From Halobacterium hubeiense (GTDB lineage Archaea; Halobacteriota; Halobacteria; Halobacteriales; Halobacteriaceae): DNA of 64,000 nt. Under the pieces are notes generated by a model. It saw only the letters and a list, made by a program, of their open reading frames with translations. It was not told the DNA's origin and ran no database searches. Positions 25,494-34,085 of the stretch are shown here, in pieces. A program made the position numbers and the translations under genes. The stretch spans positions 868,001-932,000 of the forward strand of contig NZ_LN831302.1 of assembly GCF_001488575.1 (NCBI RefSeq), written 5' to 3'. Within the stretch, counting starts at the first letter, position 1, and every line of letters begins with the position of its first letter.

Positions 25494-25518
25494 CCTACCA
25501 GTCGTAGGTACATAAATG
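25494..25518 (-). promoter_or_regulatory. Promoter and putative operator of the FilR1-like regulator
   Basis: On the minus strand a TATA-like CATTTATGTACC (around 25507-25518) is followed by the inverted repeat CCTAC-CAGTC-GTAGG (25494-25508), which would cover the transcription start. The distance to ATG 25472 leaves a short leader of roughly 10-15 nt. Confidence 0.4.
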
Positions 25519-25644
25519 GCCGTCAGAGTTAACACGCAATCCCCGACTGGCGGTGACGTGTGCAAACGGTAAGGTGAAGGGGACCGCCTATCGACAGTCT
25601 AGTGCTGGTGTACGAACACCGGCTGTGCCTCTGACATGCTCCAC

Positions 25645-25667
25645 GCCGCCGGCCCCTCGCCGGCGGC
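25645..25667 (-). terminator. GC-rich perfect hairpin in the gap downstream of the fba-fbp-SRAP run
   Basis: GCCGCCGGC-CCCTC-GCCGGCGGC forms a perfect 9-bp stem with a 5-nt loop, 64 nt beyond the SRAP stop. There is no T-run after it, so terminator function is uncertain; it could also act in mRNA stability. The remaining gap 25519-25730 shows no gene. Confidence 0.35.
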
Positions 25668-25730
25668 TATCGGAGCGCCGACACCACACCGCCCAGCGGC
25701 TGTCCTGCGGTAGAGACCTTCGTCGCCCAG

Positions 25731-26420
25731 TTACGCGACCGGCTCGACGAGCTCCGGGCGGTCGTTCGCCGGATTGTTCACTGCTTCCGACACCGGCCAC
25801 GCCTCGAAGTCCACGCCGCTCGGTTCGAGGAGGTCGCGGGGGTCCTCGGCGGACAGCCACCGCTCGCCCGCCTCGGGATCGAGGACGACCGCCATCCGGT
25901 GGTGGTAGTCCTCGAGGAAGTCGTTGGGCTCGGTCGTGACGACGGTGAACGACTGCACCGGCTCGGCCTCCCGACTGGGGCCGCCGCCCGCGAACTCCCC
26001 GAGCCCGGTCTGCTTCTGCTCGGGCGTCCACGTCTCCCAGAGGCCCGCCAGCAGGAGCGGCTTCCCGTCCGTCCGGGAGACGAAGTACGGCTGCTTACCG
26101 TCGTCGGTCTCGGTCCACTCGTAGAAGCCGTCTGCGGGGACGAGACACCGCCGCTGCTCGTACACCTCCGCGAACAGCCGGTTCTCGGTCAGCGACTCGG
26201 CGCGAGCGTTGATTGGGTCGGGGCCGTCCTTCGGGCCCTCCGACCACGACGGCACCAGCCCCCAGCGCGCCGTCGAGAACTCGGTCGAATTCTCGTCCAG
26301 AATCACGGGCAACTCCTCGGATGGCGCGGCGTTGTACGTCGCCTCGTAGCTGGCGTCGTCCAAGTCGAACTCCGCGGCGAGCTCGTCGGGGTCGCTGAAC
26401 AGCGCGTACCGGCCACACAT
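25731..26420 (-). CDS. SRAP-domain protein (YedK/HMCES family)
   Basis: Encodes 229 residues. It begins MCGRYALF, so removal of Met exposes the catalytic Cys 2 that forms a thiazolidine crosslink with abasic sites in single-stranded DNA. Other family residues are the Asn in YNAAPSEELPV, ARWGLVPSW, INARAESL (Arg/Glu), FYEWTE and the active His in DYHHRMAVVL. It protects abasic sites during replication. It follows the fructose bisphosphatase gene by 29 nt on the same strand, an unusual partner for gluconeogenic genes. Confidence 0.93.
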   Translation of the reverse strand: MCGRYALFSDPDELAAEFDLDDASYEATYNAAPSEELPVILDENSTEFSTARWGLVPSWSEGPKDGPDPINARAESLTENRLFAEVYEQRRCLVPADGFYEWTETDDGKQPYFVSRTDGKPLLLAGLWETWTPEQKQTGLGEFAGGGPSREAEPVQSFTVVTTEPNDFLEDYHHRMAVVLDPEAGERWLSAEDPRDLLEPSGVDFEAWPVSEAVNNPANDRPELVEPVA

Positions 26421-26449
26421 ACCCGAGCGGAAGTGCCGGACGGTAAAAG

Positions 26450-27295
26450 TCAGTCCGGTAGCGCGGCCTCGAGGTCGTCGAGGACCGACTGGTTCCCGAC
26501 GAACGTCGGCACGCGCTCGTGGAGGCTGTCCGGTTCGACGTCGAGCAGCGACTGCGAGCCGTCGCTGGACGCGCCGCCGGCCTGTTCGACGACGAACGCG
26601 ATGGGCATCGACTCGAAGTGCGCGCGGAGCTTCCCCTCGGGGCGGGACTGCAGGCCCGGATACCCGAAGACGCCGCCGTACGTCAGCACCTGGTTCACGT
26701 CCGCAATCATCGCGCCGCCGTACCGGAGCTTCAGATCGTCCTCGACGTCGCGGACGAACCCCTCGAAGTCCGCGGTCCAGTCCGGCACGCGCCCGCCGAA
26801 CCCGTAGACCACCGGGTCCGCGGGGAGTTCGACGGGACCGAGGTTCGTGCGCCCGTCTTCGCCCACGAGGTATTCGGTCACGTCGTCGTCGCGGGCGACG
26901 ACCATCGTCGTCGTCGGGCCGTACAGCACGAACCCCGCGGCGACGAGGCTCCGCCCGGAGGAGGGCAGTTGCTCGTCGTAGACGCCGACGACCGTGCCGC
27001 AGGGGTTGTTCGACTTGACGTTCGAGGAACCGTCCAGCGGGTCCACGGCGACCGCGTAGCCGTCGTCGGCGTCCCCGACGACGTCGAGGTCGTCGCGCTC
27101 CTCGCTGGCGTACCAGTTCACGCCGTCGAGGTCCGCGAACTGCTCGAACAGCAGGTCGTCGGCCCACACGTCCGCCTCCAACTGGACGTCCCCGGAGACG
27201 TTCTCCGTGGCCGCCTTCGCGCGGCGCTTCGGGAGCCCGTCCCGAATCTCGGGCGCGGCGTCGGCGACGACGTCGAAAACTGCCTCGACCACCAT
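26450..27295 (-). CDS. fbp: Fructose-1,6-bisphosphatase, class I type
   Basis: Encodes 281 residues. Metal and phosphate sites are visible as WYASEERDDL (Glu pair), AVDPLDGSSNVKSNNPCGTVVGVY (DPLDGSS signature of the FBPase/IMPase fold) and LRYGGAMIADVNQVLTYGGVF. It removes the C1 phosphate of fructose 1,6-bisphosphate in gluconeogenesis. Its ATG overlaps the aldolase TGA by one base (TGATG at 27293-27297), indicating translational coupling and coregulation of the two gluconeogenic steps. Confidence 0.93.
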   Translation of the reverse strand: MVVEAVFDVVADAAPEIRDGLPKRRAKAATENVSGDVQLEADVWADDLLFEQFADLDGVNWYASEERDDLDVVGDADDGYAVAVDPLDGSSNVKSNNPCGTVVGVYDEQLPSSGRSLVAAGFVLYGPTTTMVVARDDDVTEYLVGEDGRTNLGPVELPADPVVYGFGGRVPDWTADFEGFVRDVEDDLKLRYGGAMIADVNQVLTYGGVFGYPGLQSRPEGKLRAHFESMPIAFVVEQAGGASSDGSQSLLDVEPDSLHERVPTFVGNQSVLDDLEAALPD

Positions 27296-28086
27296 CAGAT
27301 GCGGTCCAGCGCCTCGTCGACGCTCGTCTCCTCGTAGATGACCGCTTCGAGCGCATCGAGGAACGGCTCGGGCTCCTCGCGCTGCCAGACGTTGCGCCCG
27401 ACCGCCAGCCCCTTCGCGCCCGCGTCCACGGCGCCCTTCACGCTCTCGAGGAAGTCGCGGTCGCTGGTCTTCGACCCGCCGGACATCACGACGTCCGTCG
27501 GCCCCGCCATGTCCACGGCGAACGACATCGCCTCCGTGCTACCGGGGTACTTCACCTTCGCGACGTCCGCGCCGAGTTCCAGCGCCTGCCGCGCCGCGTA
27601 CGCGATGGTCTCCGGCGACGTGTCGTCCTTGAGGCCCTGCCCGCGCGGGTACGACCACATCACGACCGGGAGGTCGTAGTCCCGGGCGGCCTCCTGCGCC
27701 CGCCGGAACTCCTCTGCCATCTCTATCTCGTGGTTCGAACCGCCGTACAGCGTGAACCCGATGGCGTCCGCGCCGAGCTCCGCCGCGTAGTCGACCGACC
27801 AGTTCACCGCCGAGTCCGGCTCGCCCATCCAGAGGTTCGACGTGCCGTTGAGCTTCGCGAGCAGGTTCACGTCGTCCTCGTAGGAGGGGTAGTACGCCTC
27901 CGCGATGCCCTTCTGGACGGCCATCGCCGACACCGCGTCGTGGGTGGCGATGTCCCAGACGTTCCCGGGGTCCATCGTCTCGGGCACTTCCCTGAAGTCC
28001 ACCGGGCCGTGTTCGAGCCCGTGGTCGTACGCGAGAATCAGTACCTTCCCGTCGCGCGAGATCGGAGAGTCCTCGAAGGGACGCAT
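27295..28086 (-). CDS. Fructose-bisphosphate aldolase, archaeal class I (DhnA type)
   Basis: Encodes 263 residues. LAYDHGLEHGP, TLYGGSNHEIEM, MWSYPRGQG, ADVAKVKYPGS (Schiff-base lysine in KVKYPG) and VVMSGGSKTSDRDFL with GLAVGRNVWQ are typical of the archaeal class I/DhnA family, which uses a Schiff base and no metal. It condenses dihydroxyacetone phosphate and glyceraldehyde 3-phosphate. ATG 28086 is preferred over GTG 28089 because a TATA-like box is about 27 nt upstream. First gene of a run with fbp and SRAP. The family also includes 2-amino-3,7-dideoxy-hept-6-ulosonate synthase, so that role is a minor alternative. Confidence 0.88.
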   Translation of the reverse strand: MRPFEDSPISRDGKVLILAYDHGLEHGPVDFREVPETMDPGNVWDIATHDAVSAMAVQKGIAEAYYPSYEDDVNLLAKLNGTSNLWMGEPDSAVNWSVDYAAELGADAIGFTLYGGSNHEIEMAEEFRRAQEAARDYDLPVVMWSYPRGQGLKDDTSPETIAYAARQALELGADVAKVKYPGSTEAMSFAVDMAGPTDVVMSGGSKTSDRDFLESVKGAVDAGAKGLAVGRNVWQREEPEPFLDALEAVIYEETSVDEALDRI

Positions 28087-28108
28087 CACGTGAACGTGCG
28101 GCGAGGAC

Positions 28109-28117
28109 GTATAAGTG
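28109..28117 (-). promoter_or_regulatory. TATA-like box of the aldolase-fbp run
   Basis: ACTTATACG on the minus strand, centred about 27 nt upstream of ATG 28086. Confidence 0.5.
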
Positions 28118-28180
28118 TCTAACTGTCCGCGAGCCGGTCCGAGGCGCCGAAATTCCGTATTTTTACTGCGCTCCGAGTAA

Positions 28181-28861
28181 CTACTGCTCGTGGTCGACGG
28201 CGGCCCGCTTCCACGCCGCGACCGCCTCCTCGGAGACGCCCAGCGAGTCCGCGACGTGCTCGACGTGCGCGGTTGCGAGGCTCCGAACGGAGGTCACGCC
28301 CGCGCGAGCCAGCAACCTCGCGTCCGCCTCGTCCACGCCCTCGACTGCGGTGACGGGCGTCGGCGTCGACTGCTCGCGCCACTCTCGCTCGTCGCGCTCG
28401 GGCGACGCCTCGCCGTCGTCGCCGTTCGGCCACGACCGATCGCGCCACGCAGCCTCCTCCTCGGTTTCGTCGATGCCGGTCTCCGCGCCGTCGCTCGGAG
28501 TAACGGGTTGCTCTCGCCACGCCGACTCCTCGGCGGTCGCGTCCCCGCTGCCGTCGGCGGACGCCTCATCGTCGCCGTAGCTCGCGGCGACCCACTCGCG
28601 CTCCTCGTCGTGGAGGCCACGCACTTGCTCGGCGCGCTGGTCGAGGTCCTGTCCGCCCTCGAACGACCACTGGAGGGAGTGCTCGCGGCGGATGCGCGCG
28701 GCGACCCCGGGGTTGACGCCGACCTCGACGAGTTCCGCGTGCGAGACCGCCTTCGATTCGAGGTCGCGGGCGTCCACGCCGGCGTCGATGAGGACGTCCG
28801 CGGTCGCTGGCCCGACGCAGCTCAACGACAGCAACGCGTCCCGCGTGTCCTCGTCTGCCAC
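28181..28861 (-). CDS. Helix-hairpin-helix protein with two terminal HhH domains and acidic linker
   Basis: Encodes 226 residues from GTG 28861. The N-terminal part (about 8-60) has LSLSCVGPATADVLIDAGVDARDLE, an HhH pattern (cVGPATA), and the C-terminal part (about 170-226) has AVEGVDEADARLLARAGVTSVRSLATA, a second HhH. Between them is a low-complexity acidic linker with three near-repeats ending (A/E)WR(D/E)(Q/R). HhH motifs bind DNA non-specifically; no nuclease motif is present. The start is chosen by the conserved-looking ADEDTRDALLS; upstream sequence reads as shadow. Confidence 0.65.
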   Translation of the reverse strand: MADEDTRDALLSLSCVGPATADVLIDAGVDARDLESKAVSHAELVEVGVNPGVAARIRREHSLQWSFEGGQDLDQRAEQVRGLHDEEREWVAASYGDDEASADGSGDATAEESAWREQPVTPSDGAETGIDETEEEAAWRDRSWPNGDDGEASPERDEREWREQSTPTPVTAVEGVDEADARLLARAGVTSVRSLATAHVEHVADSLGVSEEAVAAWKRAAVDHEQ

Positions 28862-28945
28862 AGTTGCTGGGACGAAGCCCCCGAAGGTGCTTGAGTGTTT
28901 CCACGTTCCGGCACGCTTAGGTGAGCGCCAGCCGGAGTCGCGACT

Positions 28946-29815
28946 ATGCGAGACCTCCAAGACATCGAGACGGTCGGCGTCGTCGGCGCCGGCACGATGG
29001 GCGCCGGCATCGCGCAGGTCGCCGCGACCGCCGGCTACGACGTCGTGATGCGGGACATCGAGGCGGAGTTCGTCGAGCAGGGCTTCGACCGCATCGAGGA
29101 CTCCCTCGACCGCCTCGCAGAGAAGGGCGAGGTCGATGCAGACGAGCGCGACGACGTCCTCGACCGCATCACGGGGACGACCGACCTCGGAGACTTCTCG
29201 GACTCGGACCTCGTCGTGGAGGCGGCCGTCGAGAACATGGACATCAAGCGCGACATCTTCTCGGAGCTGGACGACGAGGTCCCCGACGACGTGCCGCTCG
29301 CGACGAACACCTCCACGCTCTCGATTACGACCATCGCCGCCGCGACCGACCGCGAGGAGCGTATCGTCGGCCTCCACTTCATGAACCCCGTGCCCGTGAT
29401 GAAGGGCGTGGAGGTCGTCGTCGGCGAGAAGACCAGCGAGGCGGTGGTCGACCTCGCCCACGACTTCGCGGAAGCGCTCGGCAAGGAGACGTGGGAGTCC
29501 GACGACAAGCCCGGGTTCGTGACGAACCGCATTCTGATGCCGTGGATCAACGAGGGCATCCGCGCGTTCGACGAGGGCGTCGCCACGAAGGAGGACATCG
29601 ACAAGGGGATGAAACTCGGCACGAACGTCCCGATGGGTCCTCTCGAACTCGCCGACCACATCGGCCTCGACATCTGCTTGGACGCCAGCGAGACGCTCCA
29701 CGAGGAGCTCGGCGACCGCTACAAGCCCGCGTACCTCCTCAAGCGCAAGGTCGACGCCGGTGACCTCGGCAAGAAGACCGGGAAGGGGTTCTACGAGTAC
29801 GACGACGAGTCGTAA
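28946..29815 (+). CDS. 3-hydroxyacyl-CoA dehydrogenase
   Basis: Encodes 289 residues. N-terminal Rossmann domain VGVVGAGTMGAGIAQVAATAGYDVVMRDIE binds NAD; the catalytic His/Glu region is GLHFMNPVPVMKGVEVV; the C-terminal dimer domain has DKPGFVTNRILMPWINEGIRAFDEGVATKEDIDKGMKLG and GPLELADHIGLD. It oxidises 3-hydroxyacyl-CoA (for example 3-hydroxybutyryl-CoA) in fatty-acid oxidation or related routes. No enoyl-CoA hydratase neighbour is present. Divergent from the HhH gene over 84 bases. Confidence 0.94.
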   Translation: MRDLQDIETVGVVGAGTMGAGIAQVAATAGYDVVMRDIEAEFVEQGFDRIEDSLDRLAEKGEVDADERDDVLDRITGTTDLGDFSDSDLVVEAAVENMDIKRDIFSELDDEVPDDVPLATNTSTLSITTIAAATDREERIVGLHFMNPVPVMKGVEVVVGEKTSEAVVDLAHDFAEALGKETWESDDKPGFVTNRILMPWINEGIRAFDEGVATKEDIDKGMKLGTNVPMGPLELADHIGLDICLDASETLHEELGDRYKPAYLLKRKVDAGDLGKKTGKGFYEYDDES

Positions 29816-30060
29816 GCGGACGAGTTGTTACTGGGGCTTGCAGGCGGCGAACTCTTCCGGCGTGCGCTGCCGCCGTTCCGCGTCCGAGCACACCGGCTGG
29901 CTGTCAGGTCACGCGCCGGGGTGGTCCCGGCTTCCTACTTGAACCTACGTAGCCGACGAGCCAGTATCCGCGAGCCGAGCGGTCCGAAGGACCCGAGGCG
30001 AGCGGTTCACCGCGCGAACGAAGTGAGCGCGGGCCGACGAGCGACCGTAGGGAGCGAGGA
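29816..30060. repeat. Gene-free stretch with small hairpins between hydroxyacyl-CoA dehydrogenase and dnaJ
   Basis: No credible gene. Two perfect stems stand out: GGTCC-GAA-GGACC (29981-29993) and CCGCGC-11 nt-GCGCGG (30010-30032), whose loop GAACGAAGTGA is the reverse complement of the TCACTTCGTTC-type loop also seen downstream of dnaK. The stretch looks like decayed palindromic material. Confidence 0.5.
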
Positions 30061-30063
30061 GTG

Positions 30064-30122
30064 CTTTTTCCGCAAGTTTTTGCAAGCGACGGCGCGCGTA
30101 GCGCGCCGAGCGCTGGAAAAAG
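30064..30122. terminator. Bidirectional terminator-like structure between convergent genes
   Basis: CTTTTTCC (30064-30071) and GGAAAAAG (30115-30122) are perfectly complementary and enclose a GGCGCGC-GTA-GCGCGCC hairpin (30091-30107). T-runs occur on both strands (30065-30069 and 30077-30081 on plus; complement of 30117-30121 on minus, 6 nt after the dnaJ stop). It is placed to end both convergent transcripts. Confidence 0.6.
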
Positions 30123-30127
30123 TGCGT

Positions 30128-31267
30128 TTAGAAGCTACTCTTCAGTTTCTCGAAGAAGCCCTGTTCGACGTCGATTTCTTCGCCGCCGGCTTCCGCGAAC
30201 TGCTCTAAGGCTTCGCGCTGTTCGTCGTTGAGGGATTCCGGCGTGACGACTTGGACAGTGACGTAGAGGTCGCCGCTGCCGCGGCCGCGCAGGCGGGGCA
30301 TCCCCTTGCCTTTGAGGCGGAAGGTTTCGCCGCTCTGGGTGCCGGCTTCGAGGTCGAACGTGGCGCCGCCGTCGAGCGTGGGGACTTCGATTTCGTCGCC
30401 GAAGACGGCTTGGGGGAACGAGACGGCGTGGCGGTGGTGGAGGTCGTTGCCGTCGCGTTCGAAGTCCGGGTGGTCTTCGACGTCGACTTCGACGAGCAGG
30501 TCGCCGTTGCGCGCGCCGCGGTCGCCGGGCGCGCCTTCGCCGTCCATGCGGAGCGTCTGTCCGGAGCGGATGCCTGCCGGCACGTCGACCGTGAGCGTCG
30601 CCTGTTCGCGAACCTGGCCCTGTCCGCTGCAGGTCGAACACGTCTCGGAGGCGAGTTCGCCGTCGCCACCGCAGCGCGAACACTCCTGGGTCTGCTGGAC
30701 GCGACCCAGCGGCGTCTGCCGGACCTGCGTCACCTGCCCTTGGCCGTCGCACTGTGGGCACGTCCGCACGTCGGCGTCGTCGGGGTAGCCCGCGCCGTCA
30801 CAGTCGGGACAGGCTTCGGGCCGCCGGACGGTGACCTGCTTCTGGACGCCCTCGTAGGCTTCTTCGAGCGTGATAGTGAGTCGGGTGCGGAGGTCGCGGC
30901 CGGGCTGGGGGCCGCCCTGCTGGCCGCGCCCGCCACCGCCGAAGAACTGGTCGAAGATGTCGCCCATGCCGCCGGCGCCACCGCCGCCAGCGCCGCCGAA
31001 CGGGCCGCCGCCCGCGCCGCCACCGGCGCCGCCGCGCTTCTCGGCCTCCGTGAAGCGTTCGTGGCCGAGCTGGTCGTAGCGCTGGCGCTTCTCCTCGTCG
31101 GTGAGGACGTCCTTGGCGGTCTGTATCTTGTTGAACTTCTCTTCGGCGTCGGGGTCGTCGTTGACGTCCGGGTGGTACTCCGAGACCTTCTCGCGGTACG
31201 CCCGCTTGATTTCCTCCTCGGAGGCGTCCCGGGAGACGCCGAGAGCTTCGTAGAAGTCCTCGCTCAT
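30128..31267 (-). CDS. dnaJ: Chaperone DnaJ (Hsp40)
   Basis: Encodes 379 residues. J domain residues about 1-65 with the HPD tripeptide (YHPDVNDD); a Gly/Phe-rich segment (about 75-125) ; a zinc-binding region with four CxxCxGxG repeats ([36 protein letters not shown]; about 150-210); and the C-terminal substrate-binding beta domains ([22 protein letters not shown]). It stimulates DnaK ATPase and delivers substrates. The start is ATG 31267 ([10 protein letters not shown]); an upstream in-frame start would add ten untypical residues. Separated from dnaK by the DUF2298 gene. Confidence 0.97.
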   Translation of the reverse strand: MSEDFYEALGVSRDASEEEIKRAYREKVSEYHPDVNDDPDAEEKFNKIQTAKDVLTDEEKRQRYDQLGHERFTEAEKRGGAGGGAGGGPFGGAGGGGAGGMGDIFDQFFGGGGRGQQGGPQPGRDLRTRLTITLEEAYEGVQKQVTVRRPEACPDCDGAGYPDDADVRTCPQCDGQGQVTQVRQTPLGRVQQTQECSRCGGDGELASETCSTCSGQGQVREQATLTVDVPAGIRSGQTLRMDGEGAPGDRGARNGDLLVEVDVEDHPDFERDGNDLHHRHAVSFPQAVFGDEIEVPTLDGGATFDLEAGTQSGETFRLKGKGMPRLRGRGSGDLYVTVQVVTPESLNDEQREALEQFAEAGGEEIDVEQGFFEKLKSSF

Positions 31268-31366
31268 CAGTTGTGCGTACGTATCCGGTTGAGACACTTG
31301 AAACGCGCGCTTGTCGGCGTTGGGCGCTGCGACGCCGCCGAATCCGCCGGTTCCCCCGCCCTCGTG

Positions 31367-33751
31367 CTATTCGGTCCGGTCGGTGAGTTCGTCGTGGTGG
31401 ACCTCGTAGACGGTGACCGCGTCGTTCCGGTAGACCGCCTCGATGCCGGGGTCGTCGCCCAGCGAGGCGAGGTCGTACTCTTCGCGTTCGAGCGGCCCGA
31501 CCCAGACGTACTGGACGTCGTACTTGTCGAGGAGGACGGCCCGCGAGCGCGCGTCCGTCGTCTCGTAGAGGATGCCGACGTCGTCGACGCGCTGGTAGTA
31601 GGGGTCGTCGCCGCGGTAGCCGGTCTCGTGGAACCAGCCCGCCACCGTCGGGAGGCCGGTGAGCGTGGAGACGGGGTTCTGCCAGCCGCGACTCAACCCG
31701 GGCTTCTCGACGAACGTCGGCGTCCCGGTCTCGCGTTCCATCCACAGCACCGACTGCGTGGCGCTCACCTCGTCCTCGAACCACTCCATCGCGGCGACCT
31801 CCTGCGGGTGTGCGTCGCGGTGGTCGGCGTAGCCGTTCAGCGACGGCTCCTCGCCGTCTTGATACGGGCCAACGACGTCCGTCGCGACGACCAGCGGCGC
31901 GAACAGCGCCGACGAGACGAGCACGACCGCGAGCACGACCGAGACGGCGGTCGTGGCGGTCGCCGCGCCGGACTGTCGAACCTCGTCCAAGGAGGGTGCG
32001 GCGGCCCGAACGTCACCCACGAGAATCGCGGCGACGGGGCCGGCGGCGAGCCCGCAGAACACCCACCCCTGGATGGCGACTTTCAGCGTCGTGTTCCAGC
32101 GCGCGAGCTCGAAGGGGTGGACCTTGGCGTGGACGAGTTCCATCGCGAGCACGAGGCCGACGCCGCCCACGACCAGCATCGCCTCGAAGCCCGCCGACTC
32201 CCGGAACCGCATCGCGAGCCACGCGCCCGCGACGACCGGCAGGAGCACGACGATGGCGCCGAGGTCCCCGACGAGCGCGCCGGCCGCGACCACGAGCGCA
32301 GTGACCACGAGCGCTTCCAGCACGTCCGTCGCCTCGCCGTCCTCGACGGCCCTGAACCGCGTGAACAGGTACGTCGCGAACAGCGCGAGCAGCGCGCCGT
32401 AGATGAGCAACACGCCGGCGGCCGTCGTGCGCGGCGGGAACAACCCGATGCCGTCGTTCGGCGGCACGCTCGCGAGCAAGAACGGCGACGCGAGCGCGTA
32501 CCCGACGACGCCGACGCCAACCGCGACGACCGCCGCGAGCACGGTCCGCCACGCCTCCGCGAGCACCAGCGAGCGTCGCGACTCGTCGCGGTCGGGCGCG
32601 ACAGCCTTGAGCCGTTCCCCGACGCTGCCCGGGACGAGCGTCGCGGGGTGCGGGCCGGCGTAGACGACCGCCAGCCACGCCATCCCAACGGCGCTCGGTA
32701 GCGACCACGTGTTCGTCACGCCGAAGTAGCCCGCGACCGCGCCGAGCCCGCCGAACAGCAGGCCGGCGCGGCGCTTCCGCGCTGTCGCCGGCGCCTGCAC
32801 GTACGCGTACGCCAGCGCCGCGGACAGCACGAGGAAGCCGGTCGTCACGGTGTGGCCGTGCATGTCGGCCTTCACGAACGAGTACAGCGGGAACTCCTGG
32901 AGCGTGCCCTCGACGACGTAGCGGGTGTCCCACCAGCCCCACGAGGACAGCGACGACTGCTCGAACAGAATCTGGGGGTAGTCCGAGCGGTTCAGATTGA
33001 ACGCCGCCCGCCCCCACTTCACGGCGAGGTCGCGGGGGAGTTGGCCGAGTGCGAACCGCACGGCGGTGACGGCGTTCCCGGCGAACGCGACGAAGAATAC
33101 GCCGAGCGCGCCGCCGAGCCGCCGCGAGTAGCCGCGGTCCCGGGTAATCCACCCGCACAGCGAGTACGCGCCCACGACGAGCGTCCCGAAGTAGCCCGCG
33201 AGCGCGACGTTGTGGACGTACTCGACGCTCGTGTCCGTGAGGAACGCCGCGACCGCGTTGAACACGGGGAGCCCGTAGTAGTAGCGCACCGGCTTCCCCG
33301 CGTACCACATGTCCTCGGGCGGCAGCGCCTCCGCGCGCAGCACGGCGTTCAACAGCCCCGTGTGGAGGAACTTCTCGCCGCCCCACCCGCTCATCACGGG
33401 GTTCATCGACCGCAGCGCGAGCACGAACCCGAACCCGACCGCGAACACCGCGAACGCGCCCGCGACCCGGTTCCAGTCGTAGTCCGCGAGCCCGCGGCGC
33501 TGCGCGAGCCGGTGGCCCACCGCGCCGAGCGCGACCAGCGCCGCGACCGCCACCAGCGCCGTCCACGGCCCGAACCTGAACTGCCCGACGTAGAACGCGA
33601 CCATCGTCACCACCACGGTGGCAATCGGAATCGCAAACCCCGCGCCGTCGTCGGGCGCCGAGGGGAACAACAGCCGCGCTATCGGGAGCGCGGCGACGAG
33701 GAACGCGCCGTACAGCAGCAGCCAGCGGAGGACGACGGCGACGTCTGACAT
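31367..33751 (-). CDS. Large DUF2298 (Chlor_Arch_YYY) polytopic membrane protein
   Basis: Encodes 794 residues with about 14-16 TM helices over residues 1-630 and a soluble C-terminal domain (about 640-794). KPVRYYYGLPVFNAVAAFLT and FFVKADMHGHTVTTGF-like segments (here YSFVKADMHGHTVTTGFLV) plus NRSDYPQILFEQSSLSSWGWWDTRYV are signatures of this family, which looks like a GT-C-type membrane glycosyltransferase; the loop Asp/His residues would fit that. Function is unproven. Sits between dnaK and dnaJ on the same strand, 99 nt from dnaJ, and after a 330-nt gap full of hairpins from dnaK. Confidence 0.85.
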   Translation of the reverse strand: MSDVAVVLRWLLLYGAFLVAALPIARLLFPSAPDDGAGFAIPIATVVVTMVAFYVGQFRFGPWTALVAVAALVALGAVGHRLAQRRGLADYDWNRVAGAFAVFAVGFGFVLALRSMNPVMSGWGGEKFLHTGLLNAVLRAEALPPEDMWYAGKPVRYYYGLPVFNAVAAFLTDTSVEYVHNVALAGYFGTLVVGAYSLCGWITRDRGYSRRLGGALGVFFVAFAGNAVTAVRFALGQLPRDLAVKWGRAAFNLNRSDYPQILFEQSSLSSWGWWDTRYVVEGTLQEFPLYSFVKADMHGHTVTTGFLVLSAALAYAYVQAPATARKRRAGLLFGGLGAVAGYFGVTNTWSLPSAVGMAWLAVVYAGPHPATLVPGSVGERLKAVAPDRDESRRSLVLAEAWRTVLAAVVAVGVGVVGYALASPFLLASVPPNDGIGLFPPRTTAAGVLLIYGALLALFATYLFTRFRAVEDGEATDVLEALVVTALVVAAGALVGDLGAIVVLLPVVAGAWLAMRFRESAGFEAMLVVGGVGLVLAMELVHAKVHPFELARWNTTLKVAIQGWVFCGLAAGPVAAILVGDVRAAAPSLDEVRQSGAATATTAVSVVLAVVLVSSALFAPLVVATDVVGPYQDGEEPSLNGYADHRDAHPQEVAAMEWFEDEVSATQSVLWMERETGTPTFVEKPGLSRGWQNPVSTLTGLPTVAGWFHETGYRGDDPYYQRVDDVGILYETTDARSRAVLLDKYDVQYVWVGPLEREEYDLASLGDDPGIEAVYRNDAVTVYEVHHDELTDRTE

Positions 33752-33883
33752 ATCCAAGTGGCGGACCACGCCGCGCATAAACCTTCTGTCCTCGGGGCCT
33801 CAGCACGGCTCTCGAACGTGGAAGAACGGCAGCGAAAAGTTTCGTCCGGTGGGTCGCGGCGTCAGTTTCGGTCAGTCGTCCGC

Positions 33884-34061
33884 TTCGAAAACCTCGCTGC
33901 GCTCGGTTTTCGAAACACCGGGAGGCTCACTCCGTTCGCCTCCCGAGCGGAAGAGCACGCCTCGACTCGCGTTACTCGTCTGCGTCGTCCTCTTCGAATT
34001 CGAGACGTTCGCTGGCGCTCACGTCTCGAAACACCGGAAGACTCGCTACGCTCGTCTTCCG
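33884..34061 (-). repeat. Two tandem copies of a paired stem-loop downstream of dnaK
   Basis: Four perfect stems: 33884-33914 (10 bp, TTCGAAAACC arm), 33919-33945 (8 bp, CGGGAGGC arm), 33999-34030 (10 bp, TTCGAGACGT arm), 34035-34061 (8 bp, CGGAAGAC arm). Loops are TCGCTGCGCTC, TCACTCCGTTC, TCGCTGGCGCTC and TCGCTACGCTC. Each pair is joined by the spacer ACAC and the pair repeats with a 115-nt period. Between the pairs is a degenerate copy of the dnaK 3' end. The gap 33752-34085 contains no gene. Confidence 0.85.
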
Positions 34062-34085
34062 AGCCGAGGAAGACAGCGAGTCGCG

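Noticed and set aside
30098-30110. GCGCGCC hairpin as a replication origin element
   Set aside because: No orc1/cdc6 gene or origin-recognition-box repeats are present; its position between convergent stops fits termination better.
33884-34061. CRISPR array downstream of dnaK
   Set aside because: The repeated units are hairpins with different stems, only two copies with a 115-nt period, and no cas genes are nearby.
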